A stretch of DNA of 64,000 bases from Pelagibacterium flavum (GTDB lineage Bacteria; Pseudomonadota; Alphaproteobacteria; Rhizobiales; Devosiaceae). How positions within the stretch are numbered: position 1 is the first letter of the stretch; each line of letters opens with the position of its first letter. The DNA lies in NCBI RefSeq assembly GCF_025854335.1, contig NZ_CP107716.1, positions 1,667,001 to 1,731,000 of the forward strand, given 5' to 3'. Shown one piece after another: positions 44,019-52,943 of the stretch. The position numbers and the translations under genes are program-made. The notes beneath the pieces are model-generated. The model was not told the DNA's origin. It saw only the letters and a program-made list of their open reading frames with translations, and did no database searches.

Positions 44019-44459
44019 ATGACCTTTGCCTTTTTTGATTGCCTCGTGCTCAACACCGTGATGGCCGCGCGGGCTCTGACGCGCCGCTATGACAAAGTGC
44101 TTCGCCCGTTTGAAATCTCGGTCGTTCAATTTACGGTTCTGATGACCGTTCAGAACTCACCGCGCATGTCCGTCAATTCGATGGCGGCACGGATTTCCAT
44201 GGATCGCACGACGCTCCTGCGCAATCTCGAGCCGTTGAGCAAGCGCGGGCTGGTGATCGCCGGGCGCCCCGAAAAGGGCAACGTTCGACACTTTGAACTG
44301 ACCGAAAAAGGCGCTGCGCTGCTTGAAGAGATCCTGCCCCTCTGGCGGGATTCGCAGGACGAATTGCGAGCGCTGGTGATCGATCCGGGCCCTGAGGATT
44401 TCCTCGGCGGGTTGCGCGCGCTTACCGCCGGTGAGGCTCGCCAACAAGCGGACGCGTGA
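44019..44459 (+). CDS. MarR-family transcriptional regulator
   Basis: 146 residues. The winged helix (residues 45-100) contains MSVNSMAARISMDRTTLLRN and the wing RGLVIAGRPEKGNVRHFELT, flanked by dimerisation helices. It probably represses itself and the ketoacyl synthase gene 37 bp downstream; the ligand is unknown, although fatty acyl derivatives are plausible from the neighbour. Confidence 0.88.
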   Translation: MTFAFFDCLVLNTVMAARALTRRYDKVLRPFEISVVQFTVLMTVQNSPRMSVNSMAARISMDRTTLLRNLEPLSKRGLVIAGRPEKGNVRHFELTEKGAALLEEILPLWRDSQDELRALVIDPGPEDFLGGLRALTAGEARQQADA

Positions 44460-44496
44460 AGCCAAATCAATACAAAACCAGTGATGGAGACTTTCG

Positions 44497-45768
44497 ATGC
44501 AAAGCGATGATCCGGTTGTTGTAACCGGCATGGGAGCGGTGTCCCCGCTTGGGGTGGGCGTCGCGACCAATTGGGAGCGGCTTCTTGCGGGCAAAAGTGG
44601 GGTCGTGCGGAACAATCGCTTCGATACGACGGGATTTGCCTCCCACATCGCCGGATTGGTGCCCGACAAGGCCCATGATCCCGATGGGTTCGATCCGACC
44701 GAATGGATTGAGCCCAAGGAGATCAAGAAGATGGATCTTTTTATTCAGTATGGGCTTGCCGCCGCGGCGCAGGCTCTCGATCAGGCGGGCTGGCACCCCC
44801 AGGATGATGCAGGGCAGCAAGCAACAGCCACGATTATCGCGTCCGGTGTCGGCGGAGAGCCGGTGATGGCGCAGGCGGCGCGGACCATTGCAGAAAAAGG
44901 GCCGCGGCGGCTATCGCCGTTCACCGTGCCCTCGTTCCTCGCCAATATGGCAGCGGGCTGGATTTCCATCGTGCATCGGTTTCGTGGCCCGATTGGAACG
45001 CCGGTAACCGCGTGCGCGGCGTCGGCCCAGGCGATTGGCGACGGCATGCGGCTGATTATGACCGGAGAGGCTGAGGTTGCCGTTGTTGGCGGGGCCGAAG
45101 GATCGGTTGATCCCATATCGATTGGCGGGTTCGGCGCGTCGCGCGCCCTGACCTCGTCCTATAATGATGAGCCGCATAAGGCGTCGCGGCCGTTCGACAC
45201 CGGTCACTCCGGGTTCGTTCTGGCCGAGGGAGCAGCGGTGCTGGTTATCGAAAAGCTCAGCCATGCCAAGGCACGCGGGGCGGTGCCGCTTGCAGTGGTA
45301 GCGGGCTATGGCACATCCGCCGATGCCTATCACCTGACGGCGGGTTCGCCGGACGGCGCGGGCGCGCAGGTGGCGATGCGCAAGGCGTTGGCTATGGCGG
45401 GAATTTCTCCCGACGTGGTCGGCTACATCAACGCGCATGCTACCTCGACGCCGGTTGGCGATGCGGCGGAACTGGCCGGCATCGGTGCCGTGTTCGGTGA
45501 CCGGGGGAAGACGCTGGCGGTTTCATCGACCAAATCGTCAACGGGGCACCTTCTTGGTGCGGCTGGCGCAATCGAGGCCATGTTCTCGGTGATGGCAATC
45601 CGCGAAAACATGTTGCCCGCCACGATCAATCTCGACGATCCGGTGCCTGAGGGCCGGGGGTTCGAGCTGGTGCCCAATAAGCCGATCGCGAAGCATGTGG
45701 ACTATGTGATGTCCAATTCGTTCGGCTTCGGCGGGATCAACGCGACGCTGGTGTTCGGGCGCGCCTGA
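44497..45768 (+). CDS. Beta-ketoacyl-ACP synthase II-type (FabF-like)
   Basis: 423 residues. The condensing-enzyme triad is intact: Cys173 (TACAASAQ), His314 (NAHATSTP) and His351 (STGHLLGAAG), with Lys346. It elongates acyl-ACP in fatty-acid synthesis or a related pathway. It lies alone with a MarR regulator rather than with acpP/fabG, so it is probably a second, conditionally expressed KAS enzyme and not the housekeeping FabF. Confidence 0.85.
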   Translation: MQSDDPVVVTGMGAVSPLGVGVATNWERLLAGKSGVVRNNRFDTTGFASHIAGLVPDKAHDPDGFDPTEWIEPKEIKKMDLFIQYGLAAAAQALDQAGWHPQDDAGQQATATIIASGVGGEPVMAQAARTIAEKGPRRLSPFTVPSFLANMAAGWISIVHRFRGPIGTPVTACAASAQAIGDGMRLIMTGEAEVAVVGGAEGSVDPISIGGFGASRALTSSYNDEPHKASRPFDTGHSGFVLAEGAAVLVIEKLSHAKARGAVPLAVVAGYGTSADAYHLTAGSPDGAGAQVAMRKALAMAGISPDVVGYINAHATSTPVGDAAELAGIGAVFGDRGKTLAVSSTKSSTGHLLGAAGAIEAMFSVMAIRENMLPATINLDDPVPEGRGFELVPNKPIAKHVDYVMSNSFGFGGINATLVFGRA

Positions 45769-45769
45769 A

Positions 45770-46105
45770 CTATTTCGGCGGCAGAGTGGCGGCGAAGGCC
45801 AGGCAACGATCGACCCATTGGGCCAATCCCTCTTCGGTGTCGAGCACATCGCCATCGACGACGACAAAGCCCGACATGGTCTTGGCGCCCATGGTCATGG
45901 GCTGGCAGCCGGGAAGAGCGAGGGCGGCGTCGTAGCCGTCCTTGCCGACGCGGGCGAGCAAACCGCCATCCTTCATGATGCCGCAGATCATATTGCCATC
46001 GAGCATGAACGCACGTCCACCGAACATCTTTTGTTCGGCGACTCCCGGAATAGGGGCGAGGCGTTCACGAATGCGGTCGGAAAGATCGTCGGCGGCCTGG
46101 CTCAT
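45770..46105 (-). CDS. TfoX N-terminal domain protein
   Basis: 111 residues. IRERLAPIPGVAEQKMFGGR and the following FMLDGNMICGIMKDG are the TfoX/Sxy N-terminal fold. The C-terminal domain of full TfoX is absent. Such proteins have no proven role outside competence regulation in gammaproteobacteria. It is convergent with the KAS gene, one base apart, and its start follows the GFA stop directly. Confidence 0.75.
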   Translation of the reverse strand: MSQAADDLSDRIRERLAPIPGVAEQKMFGGRAFMLDGNMICGIMKDGGLLARVGKDGYDAALALPGCQPMTMGAKTMSGFVVVDGDVLDTEEGLAQWVDRCLAFAATLPPK

Positions 46106-46504
46106 CTACATTCTTTCGTGGGCCTGTACGCCGGGCACTTCGGGGTCCCAGTGAGGGCGCTGATGCGTGTAAAAGACCATGCCGGGGCTGAACCAGTCGG
46201 AATTGTCGAAGGCGCCGACGGCAATGCCGATGATGCCGGGCGCGGTGTTGCGTTCGGAAAACAGGGTCGAGCCACAGGATGGGCAAAAGGAGCGGCGGCG
46301 TTCGCTGCCACTATCGGCAACGTTCTCGAAAACTGCCGGTTGTCCGCTGATGGTCACATCGTCGGTCTTGAAGAAGGCCTGAACGATGTGCCCGGTGCCG
46401 GTCAGCCGCCGGCAATCCTCGCAATGGCACTGGGCCATGCGGATTGGCGGTTCGGCGACCGAAAAGCTGATGGCTCCGCAGAGGCAGCGGCCGGTTGCAA
46501 ACAT
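46106..46504 (-). CDS. GFA-family zinc protein, copy A
   Basis: 132 residues. The zinc-binding cysteines are in order: CLCG (residues 7-9), CHCEDC (26-31) and CPSCG (74-77). The fold is that of glutathione-dependent formaldehyde-activating/CENP-V proteins, but GFA-fold proteins rarely have proven substrates. The start overlaps the stop of the next GFA gene as TGATG. Confidence 0.85.
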   Translation of the reverse strand: MFATGRCLCGAISFSVAEPPIRMAQCHCEDCRRLTGTGHIVQAFFKTDDVTISGQPAVFENVADSGSERRRSFCPSCGSTLFSERNTAPGIIGIAVGAFDNSDWFSPGMVFYTHQRPHWDPEVPGVQAHERM

Positions 46505-46935
46505 CAAAATCCTCCATTGTCGCGGTAGGTATCGTATCGGGGAAGCGCCTCGTCGAGGGTGTCCCAATCGAGATGGGTGCGCGAGAAGATGGCCTGTCGG
46601 GGCGAAAACCAATCGGGTTGATCGAATAGTCCGACCGGAAGCAGGGTCAAAAGCGGCGCGCGGGCGGTTTTGGCGAACAGGGGCGTCCCGCATTTCGGGC
46701 AGAAGTTGCGGGTTATCTCGGCCCCTGAAGCGGCCGTGCGGGTATGTCCCTTCATCTTGCCCGAGGCAGCAACAGAATCGGTGGACATCAGGACCACGGC
46801 AGAATGGCCGGTGCCGGTCGATTTTCGGCAGTCGAGGCAGGAACAGACCAGCATCGAGAGAACCGGCCCCTTGATCCGGAGGCTCACGGCACCACAGGCG
46901 CAACTGGCGGTTTCATCGAGACTGAGCATTGGCAT
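46504..46935 (-). CDS. GFA-family zinc protein, copy B
   Basis: 143 residues from the ATG at 46935 (46929 is equally possible). CACG, CSCLDC and CPKCG give the same zinc-site pattern as copy A. The two are diverged paralogues in tandem and translationally coupled. No ribosome site is obvious. Confidence 0.82.
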   Translation of the reverse strand: MPMLSLDETASCACGAVSLRIKGPVLSMLVCSCLDCRKSTGTGHSAVVLMSTDSVAASGKMKGHTRTAASGAEITRNFCPKCGTPLFAKTARAPLLTLLPVGLFDQPDWFSPRQAIFSRTHLDWDTLDEALPRYDTYRDNGGF

Positions 46936-47050
46936 GGGTGAAAGCTGGCACGAGGCTGCGCACATTGCCAGCGTAAATCCTGGCCAGCGCAATTGTTGCC
47001 ATCGCCGTCGGCAGGCATTACTGACCGCAGGGCAAACGAGCGTCGACCTT

Positions 47051-47614
47051 ATGACTTTTTTTCCCATTGAAACCGAACGGCTGATACTGCGCAAATTCGC
47101 GCCTTCCGATGCCGAGGCGGCGGCCGCCTATCAGGGGCTGCCCGAAGTCGCGCGCTATTGCATGTGGGAGCCGCGTTCGCTCGAGCGTGTCCGTGAGCTA
47201 ATGCCGCGCTGGATCGCCATGGATGGTCTGGGAGAGAACAGCGAAGGCATTCAATATGCAGCTGTACTCAAGGCAAGTGGGGCATTGATCGGGGATGTGG
47301 TGCTGATGTTTGAGGACCGCGCGGCGCGGCAGGGGCAGATCGGTTATGTGATGAGCCCGGCATTTCAAGGGCAGGGCTACACGACAGAAGCGATGGAATC
47401 GGTACTGGCGGTGGGCTTTGAGCAGGTGGGCCTGCACAGGATTTCGGCGCGGTGCGATGCGCGCAACACAGGCTCGTGGCGAGTAATGGAAAAACTGGGC
47501 ATGCGGCGCGAGGCGCATTTTCGCGAGCATGCGATATTCAAGGGCGAATGGGACGAAGAGTTCGTTTACGCCATTCTCGAAGATGAGTGGCGCGCAGCGC
47601 GGAAGGCAAACTGA
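47051..47614 (+). CDS. GNAT-family N-acetyltransferase (RimJ/RimL type)
   Basis: 187 residues. FPIETERLILRKFAPSDAEA opens the domain. The acetyl-CoA loop is in IGYVMSPAFQGQGYTTEAME, and NTGSWRVMEKLGMRREAHFR is the C-terminal signature of the RimJ/RimL subgroup. The substrate is unknown. The stop overlaps the trmJ start (TGATG). A frame open far upstream is antisense to the GFA gene and is not used. Confidence 0.85.
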   Translation: MTFFPIETERLILRKFAPSDAEAAAAYQGLPEVARYCMWEPRSLERVRELMPRWIAMDGLGENSEGIQYAAVLKASGALIGDVVLMFEDRAARQGQIGYVMSPAFQGQGYTTEAMESVLAVGFEQVGLHRISARCDARNTGSWRVMEKLGMRREAHFREHAIFKGEWDEEFVYAILEDEWRAARKAN

Positions 47615-48423
47615 TGGCGGGGACCGACAGCAGCAAGGAATTTGCGTTCCGGCCCACGCCGGCGATCATTCTGGTCGAGCCGCAGCTTGGCGAAAATATC
47701 GGTGCAGCGGCGCGCGCCATGGCCAATTTCGGGCTCTGGGATCTGCGGCTGGTCAATCCACGCGATGGATGGCCAAACGAAAAGGCTACGGCTTCTGCGG
47801 CCAAGGCGCTGCCGGTGATCGAGCGGGTTCAGGTGTTTGAAACGCTGACCGAGGCGATGGGCGATCTCAATCTTGTTCTCGCCACGACGGCGCGAAACCG
47901 GGAAATGTTCAAGCCGGTGATCGGTCCCGACGAAGCGGCGGACCGGCTTTCGGCCCACATCGGGGGCGGGCAGAGGGCGGGCATCCTGTTCGGGCGCGAG
48001 CGCTGGGGGCTCAACAATGACGAGGTTGCGCTGGCCGATGCCATCGTGACGCTGCCGGTCGAGCCGGCCTTTGCCTCGCTCAATATCGCGCAGGCGGTGT
48101 TGGTTCTGGCGTATGAGTGGCGGCGCGCGGCGCTCAAGGATCAGCCACTGCCCTTTTCGGCCGATGAAGGTGAACCGGCGCCACGCGGGCAACTGGCGGC
48201 GATGACTGAGCAATTGGGCGAAGCTTTGGACCGGGCGGGATTTTTCAAGACACCGGCCAAGCGGCCCGGCATGATGAACAATATTCGGGCCATGTTTGCG
48301 CGGGGCGGTTTCAACGCGCAGGAAGTGCGGACGCTGCGTGGCATCGTTGCAGCACTCGACCGGCGGCACGAGCGGCCCAACCCTTCGCGGCAGAAGGGCG
48401 AGGACGAAACCGAACAGGGCTGA
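47614..48423 (+). CDS. trmJ: tRNA (cytidine/uridine-32-2'-O)-methyltransferase TrmJ
   Basis: 269 residues. The SPOUT fold is shown by VEPQLGENIGAAARAMANFG and the knot motifs GILFGRERWGLNNDE and LPVEPAFASLNIAQAVLVLA. The helical C-terminal extension fits TrmJ. It methylates the ribose at position 32 of the anticodon loop. Coupled to the GNAT gene by TGATG. Confidence 0.85.
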   Translation: MAGTDSSKEFAFRPTPAIILVEPQLGENIGAAARAMANFGLWDLRLVNPRDGWPNEKATASAAKALPVIERVQVFETLTEAMGDLNLVLATTARNREMFKPVIGPDEAADRLSAHIGGGQRAGILFGRERWGLNNDEVALADAIVTLPVEPAFASLNIAQAVLVLAYEWRRAALKDQPLPFSADEGEPAPRGQLAAMTEQLGEALDRAGFFKTPAKRPGMMNNIRAMFARGGFNAQEVRTLRGIVAALDRRHERPNPSRQKGEDETEQG

Positions 48424-48496
48424 GGTTGCGGTGGGCTGTGCCCGAGACTAGGGTGTCGCCTTATTGACTCCCACCTTTGCTGGCCGATTTCTCCTC

Positions 48497-49417
48497 ATGG
48501 CTGTTATCAAATCGCAGGCGCGAGACGCACTCGCCAACTCGACAAGCGGGATGCCGTTCATGATCGCGGCAGTGCTGCTGGTGCCGATCAGCGATGCCAT
48601 GTCCAAGAGCCTGACGGGCATAATGGAACCCTTCGAAATCGCGTTCTGGCGCTTTCTGTTCCAGATGCTGATGCTGGGATTGGCCATTGTCGTGCTGCGA
48701 CGTCGGCTGGCCCGGGGGCCGTGGCCGCTTTTGCTCATGGGCGGGGCCACGATTGCTGTGGTGCTGTCGTCACTGATCGCGGCATTCGTCACAATGCCGA
48801 TCGCGACCGCGATTGCCATATTCTTTGTCGAGCCTTTGATCCTCACGCTGCTCTCTGCCTGGCTGCTCGGAGAAAAAACCGGGTGGCGTCGTTACGCCGC
48901 CGTGGCTGTGGGCCTTGTTGGCGCCCTGATCGTCATTCGGCCCAGTTGGGACGTATTCGGTTGGGCTTCGCTGTTGCCGCTGGTGGCGGCGACAGGCTTT
49001 GCCTTGAACGCCATCGTCATCCGCAAGCTGTCAGGCGAGATGGACGGGTTGTCCGTGCAGTTCTGGTTTTCGCTGGTCGCCATGGCAATTTTGGGCGGCG
49101 GGTTGCTGGCTTTTGGTGGCTTCGATCTTGTGAGTCTTGAGGGAATCGATCCCGACGGACCCTGGGGGCAGCTTGTTTTCATGGGGATGTTCTCGGGGGT
49201 CACCTTCTTTTTGTTTTCCGAGGCATTCCGCAGGACGTCGGCCAGCACGCTCGCGCCGTTCCAGTATCTGGAGATCATCGGCGCAACGATTATCGGTTAC
49301 CTCGTTTTCGGGGATTTTCCCGATTTCTGGACCTGGGTTGGTGCCGCAATCATTCTCGCCTCGGGTCTTTATGTTTTTCAGAGGGAGCGCAGGCAGGGGC
49401 GGCAAGCGCTGCAATAG
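48497..49417 (+). CDS. EamA/DMT-family transporter
   Basis: 306 residues from the ATG at 48497 (a TTG at 48464 is possible). Ten hydrophobic helices in two EamA repeats: FMIAAVLLVPISDAMSKSLT in the first and ASTLAPFQYLEIIGATIIGY in the second. It is an inner-membrane metabolite exporter of unknown substrate. Confidence 0.85.
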   Translation: MAVIKSQARDALANSTSGMPFMIAAVLLVPISDAMSKSLTGIMEPFEIAFWRFLFQMLMLGLAIVVLRRRLARGPWPLLLMGGATIAVVLSSLIAAFVTMPIATAIAIFFVEPLILTLLSAWLLGEKTGWRRYAAVAVGLVGALIVIRPSWDVFGWASLLPLVAATGFALNAIVIRKLSGEMDGLSVQFWFSLVAMAILGGGLLAFGGFDLVSLEGIDPDGPWGQLVFMGMFSGVTFFLFSEAFRRTSASTLAPFQYLEIIGATIIGYLVFGDFPDFWTWVGAAIILASGLYVFQRERRQGRQALQ

Positions 49418-49635
49418 TCGCGCGGCGCTTGACTTTACAGGCTTTGCCCCATAGAAACCGGCCATCCTGATCGGCTTTGCCCATCGGGAAGCACCCGGGA
49501 CCGTCGGTTTGTGCTTCTGGTTCGGCTTTGAAGCCGGGCCTGCAACCACGTTTTTCGCACGGTCTGTCGGTTCTGCCTTCGGGCAGGACAGAGGAGGGCG
49601 CTGTCTTTTATCTTTGGTTTTAAAAAGGACAAGCG
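49418..49635 (+). promoter_or_regulatory. rpsD leader region
   Basis: 218 bp. A possible promoter lies at 49429-49455 (TTGACT, 15-bp spacer, CATAGA), giving a leader of about 170 nt. S4 regulates its own mRNA in some bacteria, but I see no structure I can match to that. Confidence 0.35.
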
Positions 49636-50253
49636 ATGTCAAAACGTCATTCGCAGAAGCACAAGATCGACCGCCGCCTCGGCGAAAATATCTGGGGTCG
49701 CCCGAAGTCCCCGCTCAATGCCCGCGCCTATGGCCCCGGCCAGCACGGCCAGCGCCGCAAGAGCAAGCTTTCCGACTTTGGTATCCAGCTGCGCGCCAAG
49801 CAGAAGCTGAAGGGCTATTACGGCTCGATCACCGAAAAGGCCTTCAAGCGCGTTTACGCTGAAGCTGCCCGTCGTCGCGGTGACACCGGCGAAAACCTGA
49901 TCGGCATTCTCGAAAGCCGTCTGGATGCCATCGTTTACCGCGCCAAGTTCGTGCCGACCGTGTTTGCTGCGCGTCAGTTCGTCAACCACGGCCACGTTCA
50001 GGTCAATGGCAAGCGCGTCAACATCCCGAGCTACAATGTGCAGCCGGGCGACGTGATCTCGATCCGTGAGCGCTCCAAGCAGCTCACCATCGTTCTTGAA
50101 GCCGTTCAGCTCGCCGAGCGTGACGTGCCCGATTACGTCGATGTCGATCACTCCAAGATGACCGCGACCTTTGTCCGCGTTCCGGCCTTGGGCGATGTGC
50201 CCTATCCGGTGCAGATGGAACCGAACCTGGTTGTGGAATTCTATTCGCGCTAA
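49636..50253 (+). CDS. rpsD: 30S ribosomal protein S4
   Basis: 205 residues. [20 protein letters not shown] and the S4 domain ([40 protein letters not shown]) are typical. No zinc-binding cysteines, as in other C-minus S4 proteins. It is a primary 16S rRNA-binding protein, and is monocistronic here. Confidence 0.98.
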   Translation: MSKRHSQKHKIDRRLGENIWGRPKSPLNARAYGPGQHGQRRKSKLSDFGIQLRAKQKLKGYYGSITEKAFKRVYAEAARRRGDTGENLIGILESRLDAIVYRAKFVPTVFAARQFVNHGHVQVNGKRVNIPSYNVQPGDVISIRERSKQLTIVLEAVQLAERDVPDYVDVDHSKMTATFVRVPALGDVPYPVQMEPNLVVEFYSR

Positions 50254-50275
50254 GCGAATTACAGAGTTTCAATTC

Positions 50276-50307
50276 AAAGGGCCGCCCGATCGGGCGGCCC
50301 TTTTTTT
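50276..50307 (+). terminator. Intrinsic terminator of rpsD
   Basis: AAAGGGCCGCCCG and CGGGCGGCCCTTT separated by AT, followed by more T. Convergent sbmA ends at 50310, so it may serve both. Confidence 0.9.
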
Positions 50308-50309
50308 GT

Positions 50310-51686
50310 CTAGCTTGCGTACTCGCTGACTGATTCCTTGATCGGTTCCTGGTCTCGCGGGATGTGGCTTTCGAAGTGCATCAGGCGCTTGTGGACCGAG
50401 AGCAGTTCAATGACCGTGGACCAGGCGCGGGCCAGGAACTGGAACGAGGAGGCCACCTGGCCGAAGGCCTGCTGCACCTGCTGATAGAGACCGAGCGTCA
50501 GCGCGCCGGCCAGAATTGATGGCGAAAGGGCGAGCAGGGGGATGTATCCCGCCAGGTTGAGATAGCCGTAACGGGCGAGATTGAAGTAGGTGTAGTGCCA
50601 GTAGAGGCGGAAATAGTTCTTCTGCACATTGGCAAACAGTTCGCGCCATGTCGCCGGCTGGGCGTATTCCTCGTGGTCTTCGCCATAGACCAGTTCCTTA
50701 CGATAGGCCGCCTCGACCTTCTGGTTCTCGAAATTGAGACCGGGCAGCTTGATACCGACAATGGCCAGAAGCACGGTGCCGAAAGCTGCCGACAGCAACG
50801 CCACCCAGACCAGGCTGCCCGGCACGTCGCCGATAAAGGGCAGGGAGGTGACGTTTTGTGAGAGCGTCCACAGCAGGGGAATGAACACCACAAGCGTAAT
50901 CAGGGAATCGAGGAAGGCGACGCCGAGATCCTCGGTGATCGAGGCAAAGCGCATAGTATCTTCCTGCACGCGCTGTGCGGCGCCTTCGGTGGTGCGGATC
51001 GAGGGCCACCAGGCCATGTAGTAGGAGTTCATCGCCTTGCGCCAGCGGAAGACGTAATGGGCGGTGTAGAAGGCGACAATGACCGCCACGACGATGCGGG
51101 GCATCAGGACGACGAAGGCTTCGGCGATCTGGCCGTAAAACACTTCCGGCGTGACCGACCCAGGTTCGGTCAGCGCCTGTTGCATTGTGTTGAAAAATCG
51201 GCCCTGCCAATTGTTGATGAAGGCGTCGACCTGGACGTTGAAATAGGTCAGCAGCATGATGGCCACGGTGCTGACGACCGACCACCAGTACCATTCGTTG
51301 CGCTTGTAACGGTACCAGAAGACGCAGAACGCGACGGCCAGAATGAGCAGGTACTGGTAGAACCAGACCCGCTCGGCGGTGAGGAACGACCCTTCCGGCA
51401 GGCAACGCGCTTCGGTGGCTGAGGGCGCATCGGGCTGGGTTATCGAGGAATCCGGCAGATCGGGTTCAGTGAGTTCGGCTCCGGGCACGGCCTGGGCGGT
51501 ATCGCCCACGCCCGGCGGCGCGACCGCCTCGGTCGGCGCGCATGGGGGCGGCAGTATAAATCGGTCCAGACTGAGATAGGGTTGAAGCGTCGGCCCCAAC
51601 GTCGACCAGCCGATGATCGCCAGAATCATCAAGCCAAGAAGGGAGGAGAAAAACAGCTTGGGAACCGGGAAGAAAGATCGAAACAT
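50310..51686 (-). CDS. sbmA: SbmA/BacA-family peptide transporter
   Basis: 458 residues from the ATG at 51686. The SbmA/BacA core (FFNTMQQALTEPG, FRWRKAMNSYYMAWW, EGAAQRVQEDTMRFA) with seven to eight membrane helices is clear. It imports peptides across the inner membrane using the proton gradient and is needed for chronic infection or symbiosis in Brucella and Sinorhizobium. Between helices 1 and 2, residues 45-97 form a Pro/Ala/Glu-rich loop with two cysteines, longer than in canonical BacA. Confidence 0.9.
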   Translation of the reverse strand: MFRSFFPVPKLFFSSLLGLMILAIIGWSTLGPTLQPYLSLDRFILPPPCAPTEAVAPPGVGDTAQAVPGAELTEPDLPDSSITQPDAPSATEARCLPEGSFLTAERVWFYQYLLILAVAFCVFWYRYKRNEWYWWSVVSTVAIMLLTYFNVQVDAFINNWQGRFFNTMQQALTEPGSVTPEVFYGQIAEAFVVLMPRIVVAVIVAFYTAHYVFRWRKAMNSYYMAWWPSIRTTEGAAQRVQEDTMRFASITEDLGVAFLDSLITLVVFIPLLWTLSQNVTSLPFIGDVPGSLVWVALLSAAFGTVLLAIVGIKLPGLNFENQKVEAAYRKELVYGEDHEEYAQPATWRELFANVQKNYFRLYWHYTYFNLARYGYLNLAGYIPLLALSPSILAGALTLGLYQQVQQAFGQVASSFQFLARAWSTVIELLSVHKRLMHFESHIPRDQEPIKESVSEYAS

Positions 51687-52091
51687 TGCGCGCTCCACAT
51701 GGGACGGCGACTCGCCATTCCGCTGCGGGCCGCGAAACTTGATCTAAGGCCGCGAATCCGGCGCTTGCAAGAGCGCGCGAGGGTCAGATCCTGGCTGATC
51801 GAAGGCAATTGACGGGTTTTTGAGGAGAATGCGTATAGACGCGTTGAGAAGAGGGCAATGCCTGCCTGATATGGAGGTGCAAGCCGGACCGCAGATGGTT
51901 CCTGACGGCTTCGGTTCGAACGGGTTCAAAGCAGCCTTGTTCTGCGTCACTGGGCCGGGTGAGCCGCAATAGCGGCTTTCGCCCGGCCTGCTGCGCTGAA
52001 ATCGGCACCGGCCCCTTTTCCCCCGCGTCGGTCGCATGTATCAAACGCATGCGCCTCGTTTCACACTCCCTTTGGCGCGAGAAGGGTCAAG
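51687..52091. other. 405-bp intergenic region upstream of ttcA and sbmA
   Basis: Divergent region. The only clear structure is the two-tier hairpin at 51953-51988. No gene or known riboswitch is supported. Confidence 0.55.
51953..51988 (+). other. Two-tier hairpin upstream of ttcA
   Basis: Outer stem GGCCGGG / CCCGGCC and inner stem GCCGC, AATA, GCGGC, joined by short asymmetrical bulges. It lies about 104 nt before ttcA and could be part of its leader. Confidence 0.5.
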
Positions 52092-52943
52092 ATGAGTATT
52101 GCCGAACCGATCGCGGATTTTGACGAATCCTGCCCTGCGCTGTTTCGGGACGCGCCCGCGGGCGTTGAGTTCAACAAGCTGCGCAAGCGCCTGATCCGGC
52201 AGGTCCGGGAGACGCTGGACGTCTATGGTATGGTGCGGCCGGGCACGAAATGGCTGGTGGCTCTTTCAGGCGGCAAGGACAGCTATGGACTTTTGGCGGT
52301 GCTGCTCGATCTGAAATGGCGCGGGCTTTTGCCGGTGGAACTGCTGGCGTGCAATCTCGACCAGGGGCAACCCAATTTTCCCAAGCACATTCTGCCCGAA
52401 TTCCTGGAGCGCAACCGCATCGCGCACCGGATCGAATATCAGGACACCTATTCGATCGTTACCGACAAGCTGCCGGAAGGCGCGACCTATTGTTCGCTCT
52501 GCTCGCGGCTGCGGCGTGGGCATCTCTATCGCATCGCGCGCGAAGAGCAGTGTTCGGCGCTGGTACTGGGGCATCATCGCGAAGACATCCTCGAAACATT
52601 CTTCATGAATCTGTTCCATGGGGGCAAGCTGGCCGCCATGCCGCCCAAGCTGCTCAATGATGAGGGCGATGTGGAAGTGCTGCGGCCACTGGCCCTGTGC
52701 GCGGAAGCTGATCTGGCACGATTTGCCGAGGCATTGGAATTTCCCATTATTCCCTGCGATCTGTGCGGATCTCAGGACGGGCTGCAACGCAACGCCATGA
52801 AGGCGATGCTCGATGATTTCGAGCGCAAGATGCCTGGCCGCAAGGACGTGATGATCCGCGCGTTGGGCAATATCAATCCCAGCCACATGCTGGACCCGAG
52901 GCTTTTCGATTTCGCCGCGCTGGCGGCCAAGGTGACCCAATGA
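52092..52943 (+). CDS. ttcA: tRNA 2-thiocytidine(32) synthetase TtcA
   Basis: 283 residues. The PP-loop is LSGGKDS (about residues 58-64). The CxxC pair C-SLC lies near residue 137 ([11 protein letters not shown]), with a further CDLCG near 220 that fits the Fe-S cluster site. It thiolates cytidine 32 of some tRNAs. The next gene overlaps its stop as ATGA. Confidence 0.92.
   Translation: MSIAEPIADFDESCPALFRDAPAGVEFNKLRKRLIRQVRETLDVYGMVRPGTKWLVALSGGKDSYGLLAVLLDLKWRGLLPVELLACNLDQGQPNFPKHILPEFLERNRIAHRIEYQDTYSIVTDKLPEGATYCSLCSRLRRGHLYRIAREEQCSALVLGHHREDILETFFMNLFHGGKLAAMPPKLLNDEGDVEVLRPLALCAEADLARFAEALEFPIIPCDLCGSQDGLQRNAMKAMLDDFERKMPGRKDVMIRALGNINPSHMLDPRLFDFAALAAKVTQ

Noticed and set aside
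51953..51988. Cobalamin or other known riboswitch upstream of ttcA
   Set aside because: There is a two-tier hairpin but none of the conserved box sequences of known riboswitch classes.
51744..52050. Overlapping short open frames in the sbmA-ttcA gap
   Set aside because: Arg/Pro-rich translations without ribosome sites or domains; the region looks like non-coding leader DNA.
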